Source: Lachnospiraceae bacterium
GTDB taxonomy: Bacteria > Bacillota > Clostridia > Lachnospirales > Lachnospiraceae
DNA: 64,000 nucleotides
NCBI GenBank assembly: GCA_015056735.1
Contig: SVFT01000013.1
Coordinates: forward strand, 1-64,000
Reading direction: 5' to 3'
Both the position numbers and the translations under genes were made by a program. Each line of letters opens with the position of its first letter. Positions within the stretch are counted from its first letter, which is position 1. Under the pieces are notes generated by a model, which saw only the letters and a list, made by a program, of their open reading frames with translations, was not told where the DNA came from and searched no databases. Shown here one piece after another: positions 25,722 through 37,620 of this stretch.

Positions 25722-28355
25722 TTACGAAAAATCCTTTTCGCGAAGAATGATCATATCTTCATCGTCGTATCGTTTGCCGAACATGATATCCATCAAATGC
25801 GGAATCGTCTTTCTGTTTACATGACGGATCGCTTCATCTACGATCTCTTTGATCTCGCCCGTTGTAACACTGTGTTCACTGGTCTGCATCTCAGCGATCC
25901 TTGTGTACAGCGCCAGCACACCCATTTCGTCGATCACGTATTCCTGTTCCTCGGCGTAACGCTTTGCGTATTGAACGAGCATATCGTTGTTCATCGCTTC
26001 AATATCAACGCGCAGGTTAAAGTTCTCTGTCAGTCTCGGATTGTTCTCCGTAAGCTTTTTGATATTGAGCTTTGTGTCTTCCAGGATCACGATGATGCCC
26101 TGATCGTCGCGTTCAAGAAGTCTTTGCAGGTTACGGACGGTCTCGTTTTTCAGATCACCGGCCTTTTCAACGATCAGCGCGCCGTTTTTCAACTTCTCGA
26201 TCACCATTTCCAGCTTTTTCTTGTTCAGTGCTTTTCCGCTGATCTTGGCGATATGACCCGTAAAGTTTGCGTCCATCCCCTGGACATCTTTTACGATATT
26301 TCTTGCCAGATTCACGCTGCCCATATCCGCTTCGCCTGTTACAAGTACATTACCCGTACTTGCCGCGAGGCTGATCTTATCGATCACATCCAGGATCTGA
26401 TGCATTGTGCCTTTGGTCTGAATGAACGGTCCGAACAGTTTCTTTTCTTCCGGCGTCATGTTACGGATCCGATCGGACTCTTCGGATTGTTCTTCCTTGG
26501 CAGATTCCTCCTGCTCTTTTGCTTTCTCGACCGGAACAGGTTCTTCTGTTTCTTCTGCCTTCTCTGCAGGCTCCTCTGCCTGTACAGGCTCTTCTGTCGC
26601 TTCTGCTTCAGCTGTACTCTCAGAGATCTCTTCTGCAGCAGGCACCGGCGCTGTCTCTTCCGAAGGCTCTTCAATCTCAGCAAGCTCTTCTACTTCGGGT
26701 AGCTCTGCAGTATCCAACGATGCAGTCACGTCTGTTCCCGCTTCATTTTCCGATGCCTTTGCAAGCTCACTTAGACCTTTCAGCTCTTCTTCTCTCATGG
26801 CTACTTCTGCCATAGAATCCAGCTGACCCATCAGCGTCTTCTTTGTCTCTGAATCAAACTCAGAAAACATGTCGCTCGTCTGCTCTTTCACACGTCTTCT
26901 GACTGCTTCCGCACGCTTGGTCTCGTTTTCCTTTTTCATTTTTTCCCATTCAAGGAAAATGTCTTCCAGGCTGAGCTGACCGGTGATCTGCTGCTCCGGC
27001 TGTTTCGTCTCTTCCGGTACAGCCAGGCTGATCTGTCCGTCATATTCCTGAGAAAGAAGCTCATCAAAAGTTTCGCTTTTTTCTTTTGCCATGGATTCTG
27101 CTGAAGGCGTTACCATCTTGGTCTGCGGCGTATGGATGATCGTCGGAATGTTCTCAGGTCCGGCCATTCGCACAACACGAACGCCGTCATCTTTTTTTGC
27201 AGTCTCCTTTGTTTCTTCGCTCTTTTCCTGCGGAACAGCTTTTTGCACTGCCGCTTCCGGCTCTGCCGTCACTTTAAGCGGCGTTGTATTCTTATCTTCA
27301 TAATAGATCTCTTCTGCGTCGAGTTTAATCTCCTTGATCTCGCCGGTTACCTGGTTGTTTACGAGATTCGTCAGGATCTCTTTTGTATACTCTCCCGGCT
27401 CTTCTTCCACTTCCTCCGGAAGCTCGGGTGCAAGTGCCGTCGCAAGATTCATCTCTCCGGAATCATCGAACGGATCTTTAATGATCGGGATCGTCCCTGT
27501 TGCGACCATCGCATTGAGTTCTTCGATCTCTTTGCTCGGCGTCTTCTCTTCCGGCTTAGAAGGGATCACAACCGTTTGCTGTTCCGACTGTGGTTCCTGT
27601 GTCCCCGGCCCTTGCTGTTCCGTTTCCGGTCCAAGCACCTCTTTCAGATTTTCCGCGAGTTCTTTTTGCAGGTTGATCATCGCGTACTCGCTGACATTGA
27701 CTGCCGGTACTTCAAATTCGGGTTCTTTCTTTGGCGCCTCAAAAGTCATCTCGCCATTATACTTTTTCTGCTGCTCGGGTGTAAGGGGAGCATGCAGCAT
27801 TTTCAGCTCCATCGCCTTTGTAACATATTTGCCTTCGCCAAACCAAAGGATCAGGTTGTCGCATTCTTCCACACACTTTGTTCCGAGACCGATCCTATGA
27901 TAGAGAAACGCAAGCTCATACAGCCACTTTTCTCTGAATTCTCTGTGCTTTAATTCTTCAAGAACGCCGATGCGCTCTTCAATGCTGACTTCCTGCGCCT
28001 CATACAACTTGTACTGAAGGATATAGCGTCCGTTGTCTTTCGGCGCAGCCTGGACAAATTCTTTGTAGTACTCCACAGCCTGTACGACATCATCCAATTT
28101 AATGGACAGTTCGCAAAGGGAATAGATGATCATCTTCCCTTCCGGATATCGTTCATACGCCAAAAGCAGGATCTCTCTTGCCTCTTCATACTTCTGACAT
28201 ACCTTATAGAGGTCACTGACCGTACAGAGCATCGATACGTTCTTAACTCTGCGCCAATCAATTGTGTCCGCGATCTTCATCGCTTTTGTATATTCTTTTT
28301 TGGCGATGAGGTTCTTGATCTCCTCAGCCCGCACCTTGTATTCGTACTTATCCAA
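25722..28355 (-). CDS. large TPR-like protein with acidic linker and degenerate AAA+ (CbxX-like) domain
   Basis: An 877-residue protein without an assigned function. I place the start at a TTG (28355) because AGGGGAG lies five bases upstream; an ATG at 28427 would add 24 residues that match no ribosome site. The N-terminal 170 residues are helical repeats of TPR type. A Glu/Pro/Ala-rich, probably disordered region of some 400 residues follows. The C-terminal 230 residues have the layout of a CbxX/SpoVK-type AAA+ ATPase. However, the P loop reads GEADMGSV near 674-681 (Lys lost), and the Walker B equivalent reads ALIVEKAG near 726-733 (catalytic Glu position Lys). It probably cannot hydrolyse ATP. 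It sits between tyrS and glgB. Confidence 0.7.
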   Translation of the reverse strand: MDKYEYKVRAEEIKNLIAKKEYTKAMKIADTIDWRRVKNVSMLCTVSDLYKVCQKYEEAREILLLAYERYPEGKMIIYSLCELSIKLDDVVQAVEYYKEFVQAAPKDNGRYILQYKLYEAQEVSIEERIGVLEELKHREFREKWLYELAFLYHRIGLGTKCVEECDNLILWFGEGKYVTKAMELKMLHAPLTPEQQKKYNGEMTFEAPKKEPEFEVPAVNVSEYAMINLQKELAENLKEVLGPETEQQGPGTQEPQSEQQTVVIPSKPEEKTPSKEIEELNAMVATGTIPIIKDPFDDSGEMNLATALAPELPEEVEEEPGEYTKEILTNLVNNQVTGEIKEIKLDAEEIYYEDKNTTPLKVTAEPEAAVQKAVPQEKSEETKETAKKDDGVRVVRMAGPENIPTIIHTPQTKMVTPSAESMAKEKSETFDELLSQEYDGQISLAVPEETKQPEQQITGQLSLEDIFLEWEKMKKENETKRAEAVRRRVKEQTSDMFSEFDSETKKTLMGQLDSMAEVAMREEELKGLSELAKASENEAGTDVTASLDTAELPEVEELAEIEEPSEETAPVPAAEEISESTAEAEATEEPVQAEEPAEKAEETEEPVPVEKAKEQEESAKEEQSEESDRIRNMTPEEKKLFGPFIQTKGTMHQILDVIDKISLAASTGNVLVTGEADMGSVNLARNIVKDVQGMDANFTGHIAKISGKALNKKKLEMVIEKLKNGALIVEKAGDLKNETVRNLQRLLERDDQGIIVILEDTKLNIKKLTENNPRLTENFNLRVDIEAMNNDMLVQYAKRYAEEQEYVIDEMGVLALYTRIAEMQTSEHSVTTGEIKEIVDEAIRHVNRKTIPHLMDIMFGKRYDDEDMIILREKDFS

Positions 28356-28514
28356 AATACTCTCCCCTGTGGCTTTCTGCCAAATGAACACAAAAACCCA
28401 CTTTTTATCTACTCTAAAGTGTATCATAGGGTTTTGGGAATGTCAAAAAAAACAACAAGATATAGTGTTTTTCTATCTCTTCCCTATTATAATTTGTGGT
28501 AATCCGGCACTTCC

Positions 28515-28543
28515 TTGACATTGAGGTGCACGAATCCTATAAT
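28515..28543 (+). promoter_or_regulatory. promoter of tyrS (perfect consensus)
   Basis: TTGACA (28515-28520), a 17-base spacer and TATAAT (28538-28543). The leader to the ATG at 28595 is only about 45 bases, too short for a T-box. Confidence 0.9.
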
Positions 28544-28594
28544 TATCGGTAGTTTGACACATGAAAGTGCAAAATTCAAAGGTAGGATAATAAG

Positions 28595-29815
28595 ATGAAG
28601 ATTTTTGAAGAACTGAAAGCCAGAGGCTTACTTGCGCAGCTGACCGATGAGGATGAGATCCGTGAACTTATCAACAATGGGAAAGCTACTTTCTATATCG
28701 GGTTCGACCCCACCGCAGACAGCCTTCATGTCGGACACTTTATGGCTCTTTGCCTGATGAAGCGTCTTCAGATGGCAGGCAACAAACCGATCGCTTTGAT
28801 CGGCGGCGGTACAGGTATGATCGGTGACCCGTCCGGCAGAAGTGACCTTCGCCAGGTATTAACGAAAGAGATCATCCAGCATAACTGTGACTGCTTTAAA
28901 GAGCAGATGAGCAAATTTATCGATTTCTCTGACGGCAAAGCGTTGATGGTCAACAATGCCGATTGGCTGCTTGACCTTAACTACGTTGAGTTCATCCGCG
29001 ATATCGGTCCGCACTTCTCCGTAAACAATATGCTTCGTGCAGAGTGTTACAAGCAGAGAATGGAGAAGGGTCTGACCTTCCTTGAATTTAACTACATGCT
29101 CATGCAGAGTTACGACTTCTTCGAACTGTTTAAGCGCTATGGCTGCAACATGCAGTTCGGTGGCGATGACCAGTGGAGCAACATGCTCGGCGGTACAGAG
29201 CTGATCAGAAGAAAACTCGGAAAAGATGCATACGCCATGACAATCACCCTGCTTCTGAACTCTGAAGGCAAGAAAATGGGTAAGACGCAGAAGGGTGCCG
29301 TATGGCTCGATCCCAACAAGACTTCTCCTTTCGAATTCTACCAGTACTGGAGAAATGTTGCGGATGCCGATGTATTAAAATGCATTCGCATGCTGACATT
29401 CCTGCCTCTTGAAGAGATCGATAAGATGAACGATTGGGAAGGCAGTCAGCTCAATCAGGCAAAAGAGATCCTTGCTTTCGAACTGACCAAACTCGTTCAC
29501 GGCGAAGAAGAGGCAAAAAAAGCGCAGGATGGTGCACGCGCTCTTTTCTCCACGGGTGATGCAGCAGATATGCCGACAGCGGAACTTTCCGACGAAGACT
29601 TCAATGAAGGAAACATCGATCTGATCGGTGTACTCGTTAAATCGGGTCTTGTTCCGACCAGATCCGAAGGAAGACGCGCGATCGAGCAGGGCGGTGTTAC
29701 CGTTGACGGTGAGAAGATCACCGATGTGCATGCTTCCTTTGAAAAAACTGCTTTTGCCGACGGCAAGATCATTAAGCGTGGTAAAAAGAACTTCCGCAAA
29801 GTTTTTGCAAAATAA
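28595..29815 (+). CDS. tyrS: tyrosyl-tRNA synthetase
   Basis: Class I synthetase charging tRNA-Tyr. The 406-residue enzyme shows the HIGH-type motif HVGHFM near 49-54 and KMSKS-type motif KMGKT near 228-232. Tyrosine-binding residues are in [14 protein letters not shown] and GGDDQWSN, and a C-terminal S4 RNA-binding domain ([20 protein letters not shown]) completes it. It is transcribed alone from a consensus promoter against the surrounding minus-strand genes and ends at a hairpin shared with rsmA. Confidence 0.97.
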   Translation: MKIFEELKARGLLAQLTDEDEIRELINNGKATFYIGFDPTADSLHVGHFMALCLMKRLQMAGNKPIALIGGGTGMIGDPSGRSDLRQVLTKEIIQHNCDCFKEQMSKFIDFSDGKALMVNNADWLLDLNYVEFIRDIGPHFSVNNMLRAECYKQRMEKGLTFLEFNYMLMQSYDFFELFKRYGCNMQFGGDDQWSNMLGGTELIRRKLGKDAYAMTITLLLNSEGKKMGKTQKGAVWLDPNKTSPFEFYQYWRNVADADVLKCIRMLTFLPLEEIDKMNDWEGSQLNQAKEILAFELTKLVHGEEEAKKAQDGARALFSTGDAADMPTAELSDEDFNEGNIDLIGVLVKSGLVPTRSEGRRAIEQGGVTVDGEKITDVHASFEKTAFADGKIIKRGKKNFRKVFAK

Positions 29816-29832
29816 ATTGACAAAATAAAAGA

Positions 29833-29861
29833 GCGAATGGCGATCTGCCATTCGCTTTTTT
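29833..29861 (+). terminator. intrinsic terminator between tyrS and rsmA
   Basis: GCGAATGG pairs with CCATTCGC and is followed by six T. On the minus strand the same hairpin is followed by TCTTTT and could end rsmA. Confidence 0.9.
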
Positions 29862-29874
29862 CGTTATCATGCAA

Positions 29875-30753
29875 TTACAGTAATTCACTTAATCTTGCAA
29901 ACTGCTCGAGTGTCAGTGCTTCGCCGCGGATCGTCGGGCTCAGTTCCATCTTCGCAAGCGCATTTTGTACATCTTCCTTTGTAACCGGAACGGACTTGCC
30001 GCTTGCAGTCTTCAACGCGCCCGCATTCCCAAGACCGTTTACAAGTGTCTTGCGTCTTTGGTTAAAGGAAGCACGAATCAGGGAGAAGAGCTTTTTCTCA
30101 TCCTGCACCCTGATCGGCATCTCCTCATATCTGGTCAGTCGGATCACACTGCTTCCGACACCCGGCTTTGGAATAAAACATCCCGGCGAGACCTGCAATA
30201 CAACTTCCGGCTTAGCATAAAACTGCACCGCAAGAGACAAAGCACCGTAATCTTTTGTCCCCGGCCCTGCCTGCATACGATCTGCCACTTCTTTCTGGAT
30301 CATGATCGTAATGCTTTTGAGAGGAACTTCATTTTCAAATAATCCCATAATGATCGGTGTCGTAATATAGTACGGAAGATTTGCGACCACTTTGATCGGA
30401 CGACCGCCGTTTCTTTCATCCGCAAGCTTCTTCAGATCTACCTTTAGGATATCATCATTGATCACCGTGACATTATCATAGGATGATAACGTATCCTGCA
30501 GGATCGGGATCAGCGTCTCGTCGATCTCCACCGCGACGACTTCACGAGCATGTTCTGCCAGATACTGTGTCATCGTACCGATCCCGGGTCCGATCTCCAA
30601 TACCAAATCATCCTTTGTGATCTCGGCTGCATCGATGATATGCTCTAAAACATTACTGTCGATCAGAAAGTTCTGTCCGAACTTTTTCTGAAAATTGAAA
30701 TTGTATTTTTTCAGTATCTCAATGGTATTCGTGGGATTCCCCAGATTGGCCAT
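29875..30753 (-). CDS. rsmA: 16S rRNA dimethyladenosine transferase RsmA (KsgA)
   Basis: Dimethylates the two adjacent adenosines in the 3'-terminal helix of 16S rRNA during 30S maturation. I chose the ATG at 30753 (292 residues) because GGAGGA precedes it by eight bases; the longer frame to 30852 begins with an unrelated basic tail inside tatD. Motifs are KKFGQNFLID, the SAM-binding VLEIGPGIGTMT, and catalytic NLPYYITTPI. The start overlaps the tatD 3' end by 35 bases, implying coupling. Confidence 0.96.
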   Translation of the reverse strand: MANLGNPTNTIEILKKYNFNFQKKFGQNFLIDSNVLEHIIDAAEITKDDLVLEIGPGIGTMTQYLAEHAREVVAVEIDETLIPILQDTLSSYDNVTVINDDILKVDLKKLADERNGGRPIKVVANLPYYITTPIIMGLFENEVPLKSITIMIQKEVADRMQAGPGTKDYGALSLAVQFYAKPEVVLQVSPGCFIPKPGVGSSVIRLTRYEEMPIRVQDEKKLFSLIRASFNQRRKTLVNGLGNAGALKTASGKSVPVTKEDVQNALAKMELSPTIRGEALTLEQFARLSELL

Positions 30754-31528
30754 ATTCGTTTTCCTCCAAACGGAAGATCCGTTTTGCGTTACTTGCTGTC
30801 TGCTCTTCAACTGTTTTCGTATCTGTCTTTTTGATCTCTGCGATCGCCTCAATGATATACGGCAGGTATAACGAAGAATTCCTCTTTCCGCGGTGCGGTA
30901 CCGGCGCCATATACGGACAATCCGTTTCTACGACGATCCGCTCAAGCGGGATGTACTCCACCGCTTCTTTCAGTTTCTTGGCATTCGGAAACGTTACAAC
31001 ACCGCCGATGCCGAAAGAATATCCCATATCCAAAAAATCTCTCGCAGTCTCTTTTGAGTAGGAATAGCAATGAATGATGCCGCCCGTACTGCCTGCGTGG
31101 TGTTCTTTCATCAGGTCAAGTGTATCTTTCGCCGCTTCCCTCGAATGAATGATCACGGGAAGGTTGCGCTCTTTTGACAAGAGAAGCTGACGAATAAACC
31201 ATTTTTTCTGTGTCTCATGATCCGGCTCGGGCCAATGATAATCCAGCCCGATCTCTCCGATCGCAACTGCTTTTTTGTGAAAAGATGCCTGCTTTACTTT
31301 ATCAAAAGATGCCTCTGTAAGCGCACCGCTATCACTTGGATGGATCCCGACTGCCGCATAAATGAACGGATACCGTTCCGCCAATCCGAGTGTTGTTACC
31401 AGCGAAGGAAGATCCGAGCAGACATTTACGATCTGTCCGATTCCGCTTTTCTGCATACGAGCAATCAGCTCATCGCGATCTTCATTAAACGCCTCATCAT
31501 CATAATGTGCATGACTTTCAAATATCAT
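30719..31528 (-). CDS. tatD: TatD-family metal-dependent deoxyribonuclease
   Basis: A 269-residue amidohydrolase-fold protein related to TatD/YcfH/YabD nucleases. Metal ligands are the HAHYDD motif at 6-11, GEIGLDYHW with its Glu, IHSREA, IHCYSYS and VETDCPYMAPVPHRGKRN near the C-terminus. The tatD-rsmA pairing is common in Firmicutes (yabD...ksgA in Bacillus). The C-terminus runs 35 bases into the rsmA frame. Confidence 0.93.
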   Translation of the reverse strand: MIFESHAHYDDEAFNEDRDELIARMQKSGIGQIVNVCSDLPSLVTTLGLAERYPFIYAAVGIHPSDSGALTEASFDKVKQASFHKKAVAIGEIGLDYHWPEPDHETQKKWFIRQLLLSKERNLPVIIHSREAAKDTLDLMKEHHAGSTGGIIHCYSYSKETARDFLDMGYSFGIGGVVTFPNAKKLKEAVEYIPLERIVVETDCPYMAPVPHRGKRNSSLYLPYIIEAIAEIKKTDTKTVEEQTASNAKRIFRLEENEYGQSGESHEYH

Positions 31529-31571
31529 TTTTTTACTTCCTTAATTTCCTCAAATTTTTTTCAAAAAGTCC

Positions 31572-31600
31572 TTGCAAACTAAATGATATTATACTATAAT
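31572..31600 (+). promoter_or_regulatory. promoter of tRNA-Lys
   Basis: TTGCAA (31572-31577), a 17-base spacer and TATAAT (31595-31600), 33 bases before the tRNA. Confidence 0.8.
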
Positions 31601-31633
31601 CATTCTTGCGTTGTAAATCAATACAGTGCAAAT

Positions 31634-31706
31634 GCGCGATTAGCTCAGCTGGCAGAGCACCTGACTCTTAATCAGGGTGTCCAGGGTTCGAACCCCTGAT
31701 CGCGCA
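31634..31706 (+). tRNA. tRNA-Lys (anticodon CUU)
   Basis: Cloverleaf of 73 bases. Acceptor GCGCGAT pairs with ATCGCGC, discriminator is A, the D arm is GCTC...GAGC, and anticodon stem CCTGA/TCAGG encloses CTCTTAA (CTT). The T arm CAGGG/CCCTG holds TTCGAAC. CCA is not encoded. Confidence 0.96.
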
Positions 31707-31765
31707 TCTTTTTTTTACCCTTCTTTTCTGTGGAGTGTTGCTTTTGACACTCTAACATAAAAAAC

Positions 31766-31793
31766 AAGGCGAGAGGAGCGTTCCTCTCGCCTT
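31766..31793 (-). terminator. intrinsic terminator of the antiporter gene
   Basis: AAGGCGAGAGGA pairs with TCCTCTCGCCTT around a four-base loop. On the minus strand it runs into TTGTTTTTT, 12 bases after the antiporter stop. Confidence 0.9.
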
Positions 31794-31804
31794 TCTTATT
31801 TCTA

Positions 31805-32980
31805 TCAATCTTCCGGATTTTTTGAATACAGGATCTTTAAGATGATCGGTGTCAATATGGATGACACGATGATCAACAGGATAACTGATGTAAAGTATAC
31901 CGGCTCCATCATTCCAACCGACAATCCTTTTTGCGAGACGATCAACGCTACTTCACCTCGCGTCATCATGCCGACGCCGATCTTCAGAGAATCCTGATTG
32001 GAGAATCGACACAGTTTTCCCATCAGACCGCACCCTATGATCTTGCTCAAAAGTCCGACTGCAACAAATCCGATCGAAAACAGCAGGATATTCATGTCAA
32101 GATTACTGATATTGGTCTTTAAACCGATACTTGCAAAAAAGATCGGGCCAAAAAGCATATAGGAATTGATATCCATCTTTTCATCGATGTATTCAGAATC
32201 CTTCAATGAACATAAGATGATCCCGGCAAAATATGCACCGGTGATATCAGCAATCCCAAAGTACTCTTCCGCAACATATGCCATTGCAAGGCAGAATGCA
32301 AGGCCCGCGATCGGTATACGTCTGGTATGCGGATAGCGCTTGTCGACCCACTTGAATACATGATAAGCAATGTATCCGACAACGATTGAAAATACAAAGA
32401 AAAGCACAGTATGAATGATGACAAGCATCGGATCGGAATCCGGATTCTTGAATCCGATGACGAATGTCAGAACAATGATACCGATGATATCATCGATGAT
32501 CGCAGCACTTAAGATCGTCGTTCCGACTTTACCTTTCAGTTTGCCCATCTCTTTTAAAGACTGAACCGTGATGCTGACAGATGTCGCCGTTAAGATCGTT
32601 CCCATAAAGACTGCTTTATAAAAGCCGTCACTCCCCCACGGCTCTCTTCCGTAAAAGCAAAAATACAGAATAGCACCGCAAACAAGCGGGACAAAAACAC
32701 CGCAACATGCGATCAAAAATGCGATCGGCCCTGTTTTTAACAGTTCTTTTAAGTCTGTTTCAAGTCCGGCAGAGAACATCAGAAGGATTACACCGATCTC
32801 TGCCATCTGTGTCAGAAAATCTGTTTGCTGTACGAATCCCAAAAGACAAGGACCAATGATAAGACCTGCCAGGATCTCACCGACAACCTGCGGTGCTTTA
32901 CATTTTCTGGCAACGATAGCCATAAATTTTGCAGCGATAATAATGATCGCCAAGTCTCTGAATACCAAATAAGCTTCCAT
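31805..32980 (-). CDS. monovalent cation:proton antiporter (CPA2/Kef-NapA type)
   Basis: A 391-residue membrane protein with about twelve hydrophobic segments. I chose the ATG at 32980 because AAAGGAT precedes it; upstream starts add 10 to 14 residues. It has the sodium/hydrogen exchanger signature of the CPA2 group: APQVVGEILAGLIIGPCLLGF near the N-terminus and TATSVSITVQSLKEMGKLKGKVGTTI..AAIIDDIIGIIVL, whose paired Asp residues are the usual ion-binding site. The C-terminus has no TrkA-N domain, so it is a NapA-like exchanger and not full-length Kef. It is downstream of gyrA, separated by a long hairpin. Confidence 0.88.
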   Translation of the reverse strand: MEAYLVFRDLAIIIIAAKFMAIVARKCKAPQVVGEILAGLIIGPCLLGFVQQTDFLTQMAEIGVILLMFSAGLETDLKELLKTGPIAFLIACCGVFVPLVCGAILYFCFYGREPWGSDGFYKAVFMGTILTATSVSITVQSLKEMGKLKGKVGTTILSAAIIDDIIGIIVLTFVIGFKNPDSDPMLVIIHTVLFFVFSIVVGYIAYHVFKWVDKRYPHTRRIPIAGLAFCLAMAYVAEEYFGIADITGAYFAGIILCSLKDSEYIDEKMDINSYMLFGPIFFASIGLKTNISNLDMNILLFSIGFVAVGLLSKIIGCGLMGKLCRFSNQDSLKIGVGMMTRGEVALIVSQKGLSVGMMEPVYFTSVILLIIVSSILTPIILKILYSKNPED

Positions 32981-33002
32981 GATAAATCCTTTCATAATCA
33001 TA

Positions 33003-33034
33003 GATGCGAAAGGGCTCCTCAACCCTTTCGCATC
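33003..33034 (-). other. perfect 12-bp hairpin between gyrA and the antiporter gene
   Basis: GATGCGAAAGGG pairs with CCCTTTCGCATC around an eight-base loop, 14 bases after the gyrA stop. No U tract follows on either strand, so it may be a weak terminator or an mRNA 3'-end stabilising or processing element. Confidence 0.65.
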
Positions 33035-33047
33035 CGGTTAATAATAA

Positions 33048-35618
33048 CTACTCTTCGTCTTCTTCAACAGGCAGCGTTACTTCTTCATCATCGTCATCGA
33101 TGATACCGCCACGCTCATTTTCAGGAATCTCCTCCATTGCATCTTCCACGTTGTCAAATTCCTGATCCCCGTTGGATACTTTCTCACGTACCTTTGCGAT
33201 CTTCGCAACCGTAACGTCTTTATCAAGGTTGATCAGTTTAACTCCCGATGTGATCCTCTTTAAGACCGTAACATCCGCCATTCTGATCTGAATGATGATG
33301 CCGCCTGTCGTGATCATCATGATCTCATGCTCATCATTTACGGCCTTTATTCCGACAACATCACCGGTCTTTTCCGTGATCTTGTAGCACTTCACACCTT
33401 TTCCGCCACGATTTTGGATATTGAACTCAGATAATTTTGTTCTCTTACCCATGCCGTTTGCGGATACGATCAGAAGAGAATCACCCTGATGATCCAGCTG
33501 CATGCCGACGATCTTATCGTCTTTGTTAAGGTGCATACCGATGACACCCATGGATGCACGACCCGTTCTTCTGACATCGGTTTCTTTAAATGCGATACAC
33601 ATACCTTTCTGTGTTACCAGATAAATGATCGTATCGGCATCAGTTGTTTTCACTTCGATGAGTTCATCATCATCACGAAGATTGATCGCATTCAGGCCGT
33701 TCTTTCTGATATGACTGTATTCCTGAATAGATGTTTTCTTGACGATACCCTTTGCGGTGACCATAAACAGATTCTTCTCTTCAGAGAAGGACTGAACAGG
33801 GATCATCGCGCTGATCTTTTCTTCCGGATTGATCTGAAGGAGATTTACGATCGCCGTGCCACGCGCGGTTCTGCTCGCTTCAGGAATCTCATACGCCTTC
33901 ATTCTGTATACACGGCCGAAGTTTGTAAAGAACATCAGATAATTATGCGTTGTTGTCATCAAGAGATCTTCAATGAAATCATCCTCGATGGTCTGCATAC
34001 CTTTGATGCCTTTGCCACCACGGTTCTGACTCTTGAAATTGTCAACCGTCATACGCTTGATATATCCAAGATTCGTAAGTGCGATCACCGTATTTTCTTT
34101 CGGAATCATATCTTCCATGGAGATATCATACGCATCAAATCCGATCCTGCTCTTTCTGTCAACACCGTATTTGTCGGAGATCGTCATGATCTCCGTACGG
34201 ATCACACCAAGCAAAACCTTCTCATCTGCAAGAATCAGTTTCAACTCTTCGATCTTCTTTAAGAGTTCCTGATGCTCGTTTTCGATCTTCTCACGCTCTA
34301 AACCGGTCAGCGTCTTTAAACGCATATCAACGATCGCCTGTGCCTGCGGATCGGTCAGACCAAATCGCTCCATCAAAGCATCTTTTGCTGCCTGTGTATT
34401 GGCACTTCCTCTGATGATCGCGATCACTTCATCGATATTATCGAGTGCGATCAATAATCCCTGTAAGATATGATCACGCTCTTCTGCTTTATTCAGATCG
34501 TATTTTGTTCTTCTTGTAACAACATCCTTCTGGTGGAGCAGATAAAGCTTCAGCATATCAAGGATGTTCAGGATCTTCGGCTCGTTGTTGACAAGTGCCA
34601 GCATGATGATACCGAATGTATCCTGCATCTGTGTATGTTTATAGAGCTGATTCAAGATCACGTTTGCATTTGCATCGCGTCGAAGCTCGATCACGATTCT
34701 CATACCGTCTCTGTCGGATTCATCACGAAGATCCGTGATCCCGTCAATTTTTTTATCACGATGCAACTCTGCGATCTTTTCGATCAGTTTCGCTTTATTG
34801 ACAAGGTAAGGCAGCTCCGAAACGATGATCTGATTCTTTCCGTTCGGAAGTGTCTCGATATCGGTTACTGCTCTGACTTTTACCTTACCGCGTCCTGTTC
34901 TGTATGCTTCCTCGCTCCCTCTTGTTCCGAGGATCACACCGCCTGTCGGAAAATCAGGTGCTTTTACGATATCAAGCAGCTCTTCGATCTCTGTCTCTCG
35001 ATCTTCCGTTACCTGATTATCGATGATCTTGACAACTGCAGCGATCACTTCACGAAGATTATGCGGTGGAATGTTGGTCGCCATACCAACGGCGATTCCG
35101 GTCGTTCCGTTTACAAGCAGATTCGGAAAACGGCTCGGAAGTACAACAGGTTCTTTCTCCGTCTCATCAAAGTTCGGCGCAAAATCAACGGTGTTTTTAT
35201 TGATATCTGCGATCATCTCCAAAGAGATCTTGGACAGTCTGGCTTCTGTATAACGCATTGCAGCCGCACCGTCACCGTCAACAGAACCAAAGTTTCCGTG
35301 ACCGTCAACAAGTACGTGGTTCATGGACCAGGGCTGTGCCATGTTAACCAGCGATCCATAGATGGAGCTGTCACCGTGCGGGTGATATTTACCCATTGTA
35401 TCACCGACGATACGTGCACTTTTTCTGTGCGGCTTGTCAGGTGTATTGCCAAGTTCTACCATAGAGTAGAGAACTCTTCTCTGTACCGGTTTTAATCCAT
35501 CCCTTACATCCGGCAATGCACGAGATGCGATAACACTCATTGCATAGTCGATGTAGGAACTCTCCATCGTTTTTCTCAGATCTACGTCGTGGACTTTATC
35601 AAATATTGTATCTTCCAC
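33048..35618 (-). CDS. gyrA: DNA gyrase subunit A
   Basis: Breakage-reunion subunit of the gyrase A2B2 tetramer that introduces negative supercoils. The active Tyr123 lies in [10 protein letters not shown]. The six-bladed C-terminal domain has GyrA-box sequence [10 protein letters not shown] near 530 and a diverged copy [10 protein letters not shown]. It ends in an acidic tail ([16 protein letters not shown]) and is 856 residues, slightly longer than Bacillus GyrA. The quinolone-resistance region reads [10 protein letters not shown], with Ser84 kept and Gly at the position usually Asp or Glu (88). It follows gyrB by 35 bases. Confidence 0.98.
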   Translation of the reverse strand: MEDTIFDKVHDVDLRKTMESSYIDYAMSVIASRALPDVRDGLKPVQRRVLYSMVELGNTPDKPHRKSARIVGDTMGKYHPHGDSSIYGSLVNMAQPWSMNHVLVDGHGNFGSVDGDGAAAMRYTEARLSKISLEMIADINKNTVDFAPNFDETEKEPVVLPSRFPNLLVNGTTGIAVGMATNIPPHNLREVIAAVVKIIDNQVTEDRETEIEELLDIVKAPDFPTGGVILGTRGSEEAYRTGRGKVKVRAVTDIETLPNGKNQIIVSELPYLVNKAKLIEKIAELHRDKKIDGITDLRDESDRDGMRIVIELRRDANANVILNQLYKHTQMQDTFGIIMLALVNNEPKILNILDMLKLYLLHQKDVVTRRTKYDLNKAEERDHILQGLLIALDNIDEVIAIIRGSANTQAAKDALMERFGLTDPQAQAIVDMRLKTLTGLEREKIENEHQELLKKIEELKLILADEKVLLGVIRTEIMTISDKYGVDRKSRIGFDAYDISMEDMIPKENTVIALTNLGYIKRMTVDNFKSQNRGGKGIKGMQTIEDDFIEDLLMTTTHNYLMFFTNFGRVYRMKAYEIPEASRTARGTAIVNLLQINPEEKISAMIPVQSFSEEKNLFMVTAKGIVKKTSIQEYSHIRKNGLNAINLRDDDELIEVKTTDADTIIYLVTQKGMCIAFKETDVRRTGRASMGVIGMHLNKDDKIVGMQLDHQGDSLLIVSANGMGKRTKLSEFNIQNRGGKGVKCYKITEKTGDVVGIKAVNDEHEIMMITTGGIIIQIRMADVTVLKRITSGVKLINLDKDVTVAKIAKVREKVSNGDQEFDNVEDAMEEIPENERGGIIDDDDEEVTLPVEEDEE

Positions 35619-35653
35619 TGTGCTTCCTCCAAAGGATAAGTAAGTATCTCTCC

Positions 35654-37606
<1,953 letters not shown>

Positions 37607-37620
37607 TCAGAATCCGCAAT

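Noticed and set aside
26422-26720. Repetitive GAA/GCA-rich tract as a mobile or repeat element
   Set aside because: It encodes the acidic disordered linker of the protein at 25722-28355 and has no terminal repeats.
27132-27953. 273-codon open frame opposite the pseudo-ATPase gene
   Set aside because: Rich in Phe, Leu and Arg because it is the complement of the Glu-rich linker; not a gene.
34470-35495. 341-codon open frame on the plus strand inside gyrA
   Set aside because: Antisense to a certain gene, no ribosome site, composition of a shadow frame.
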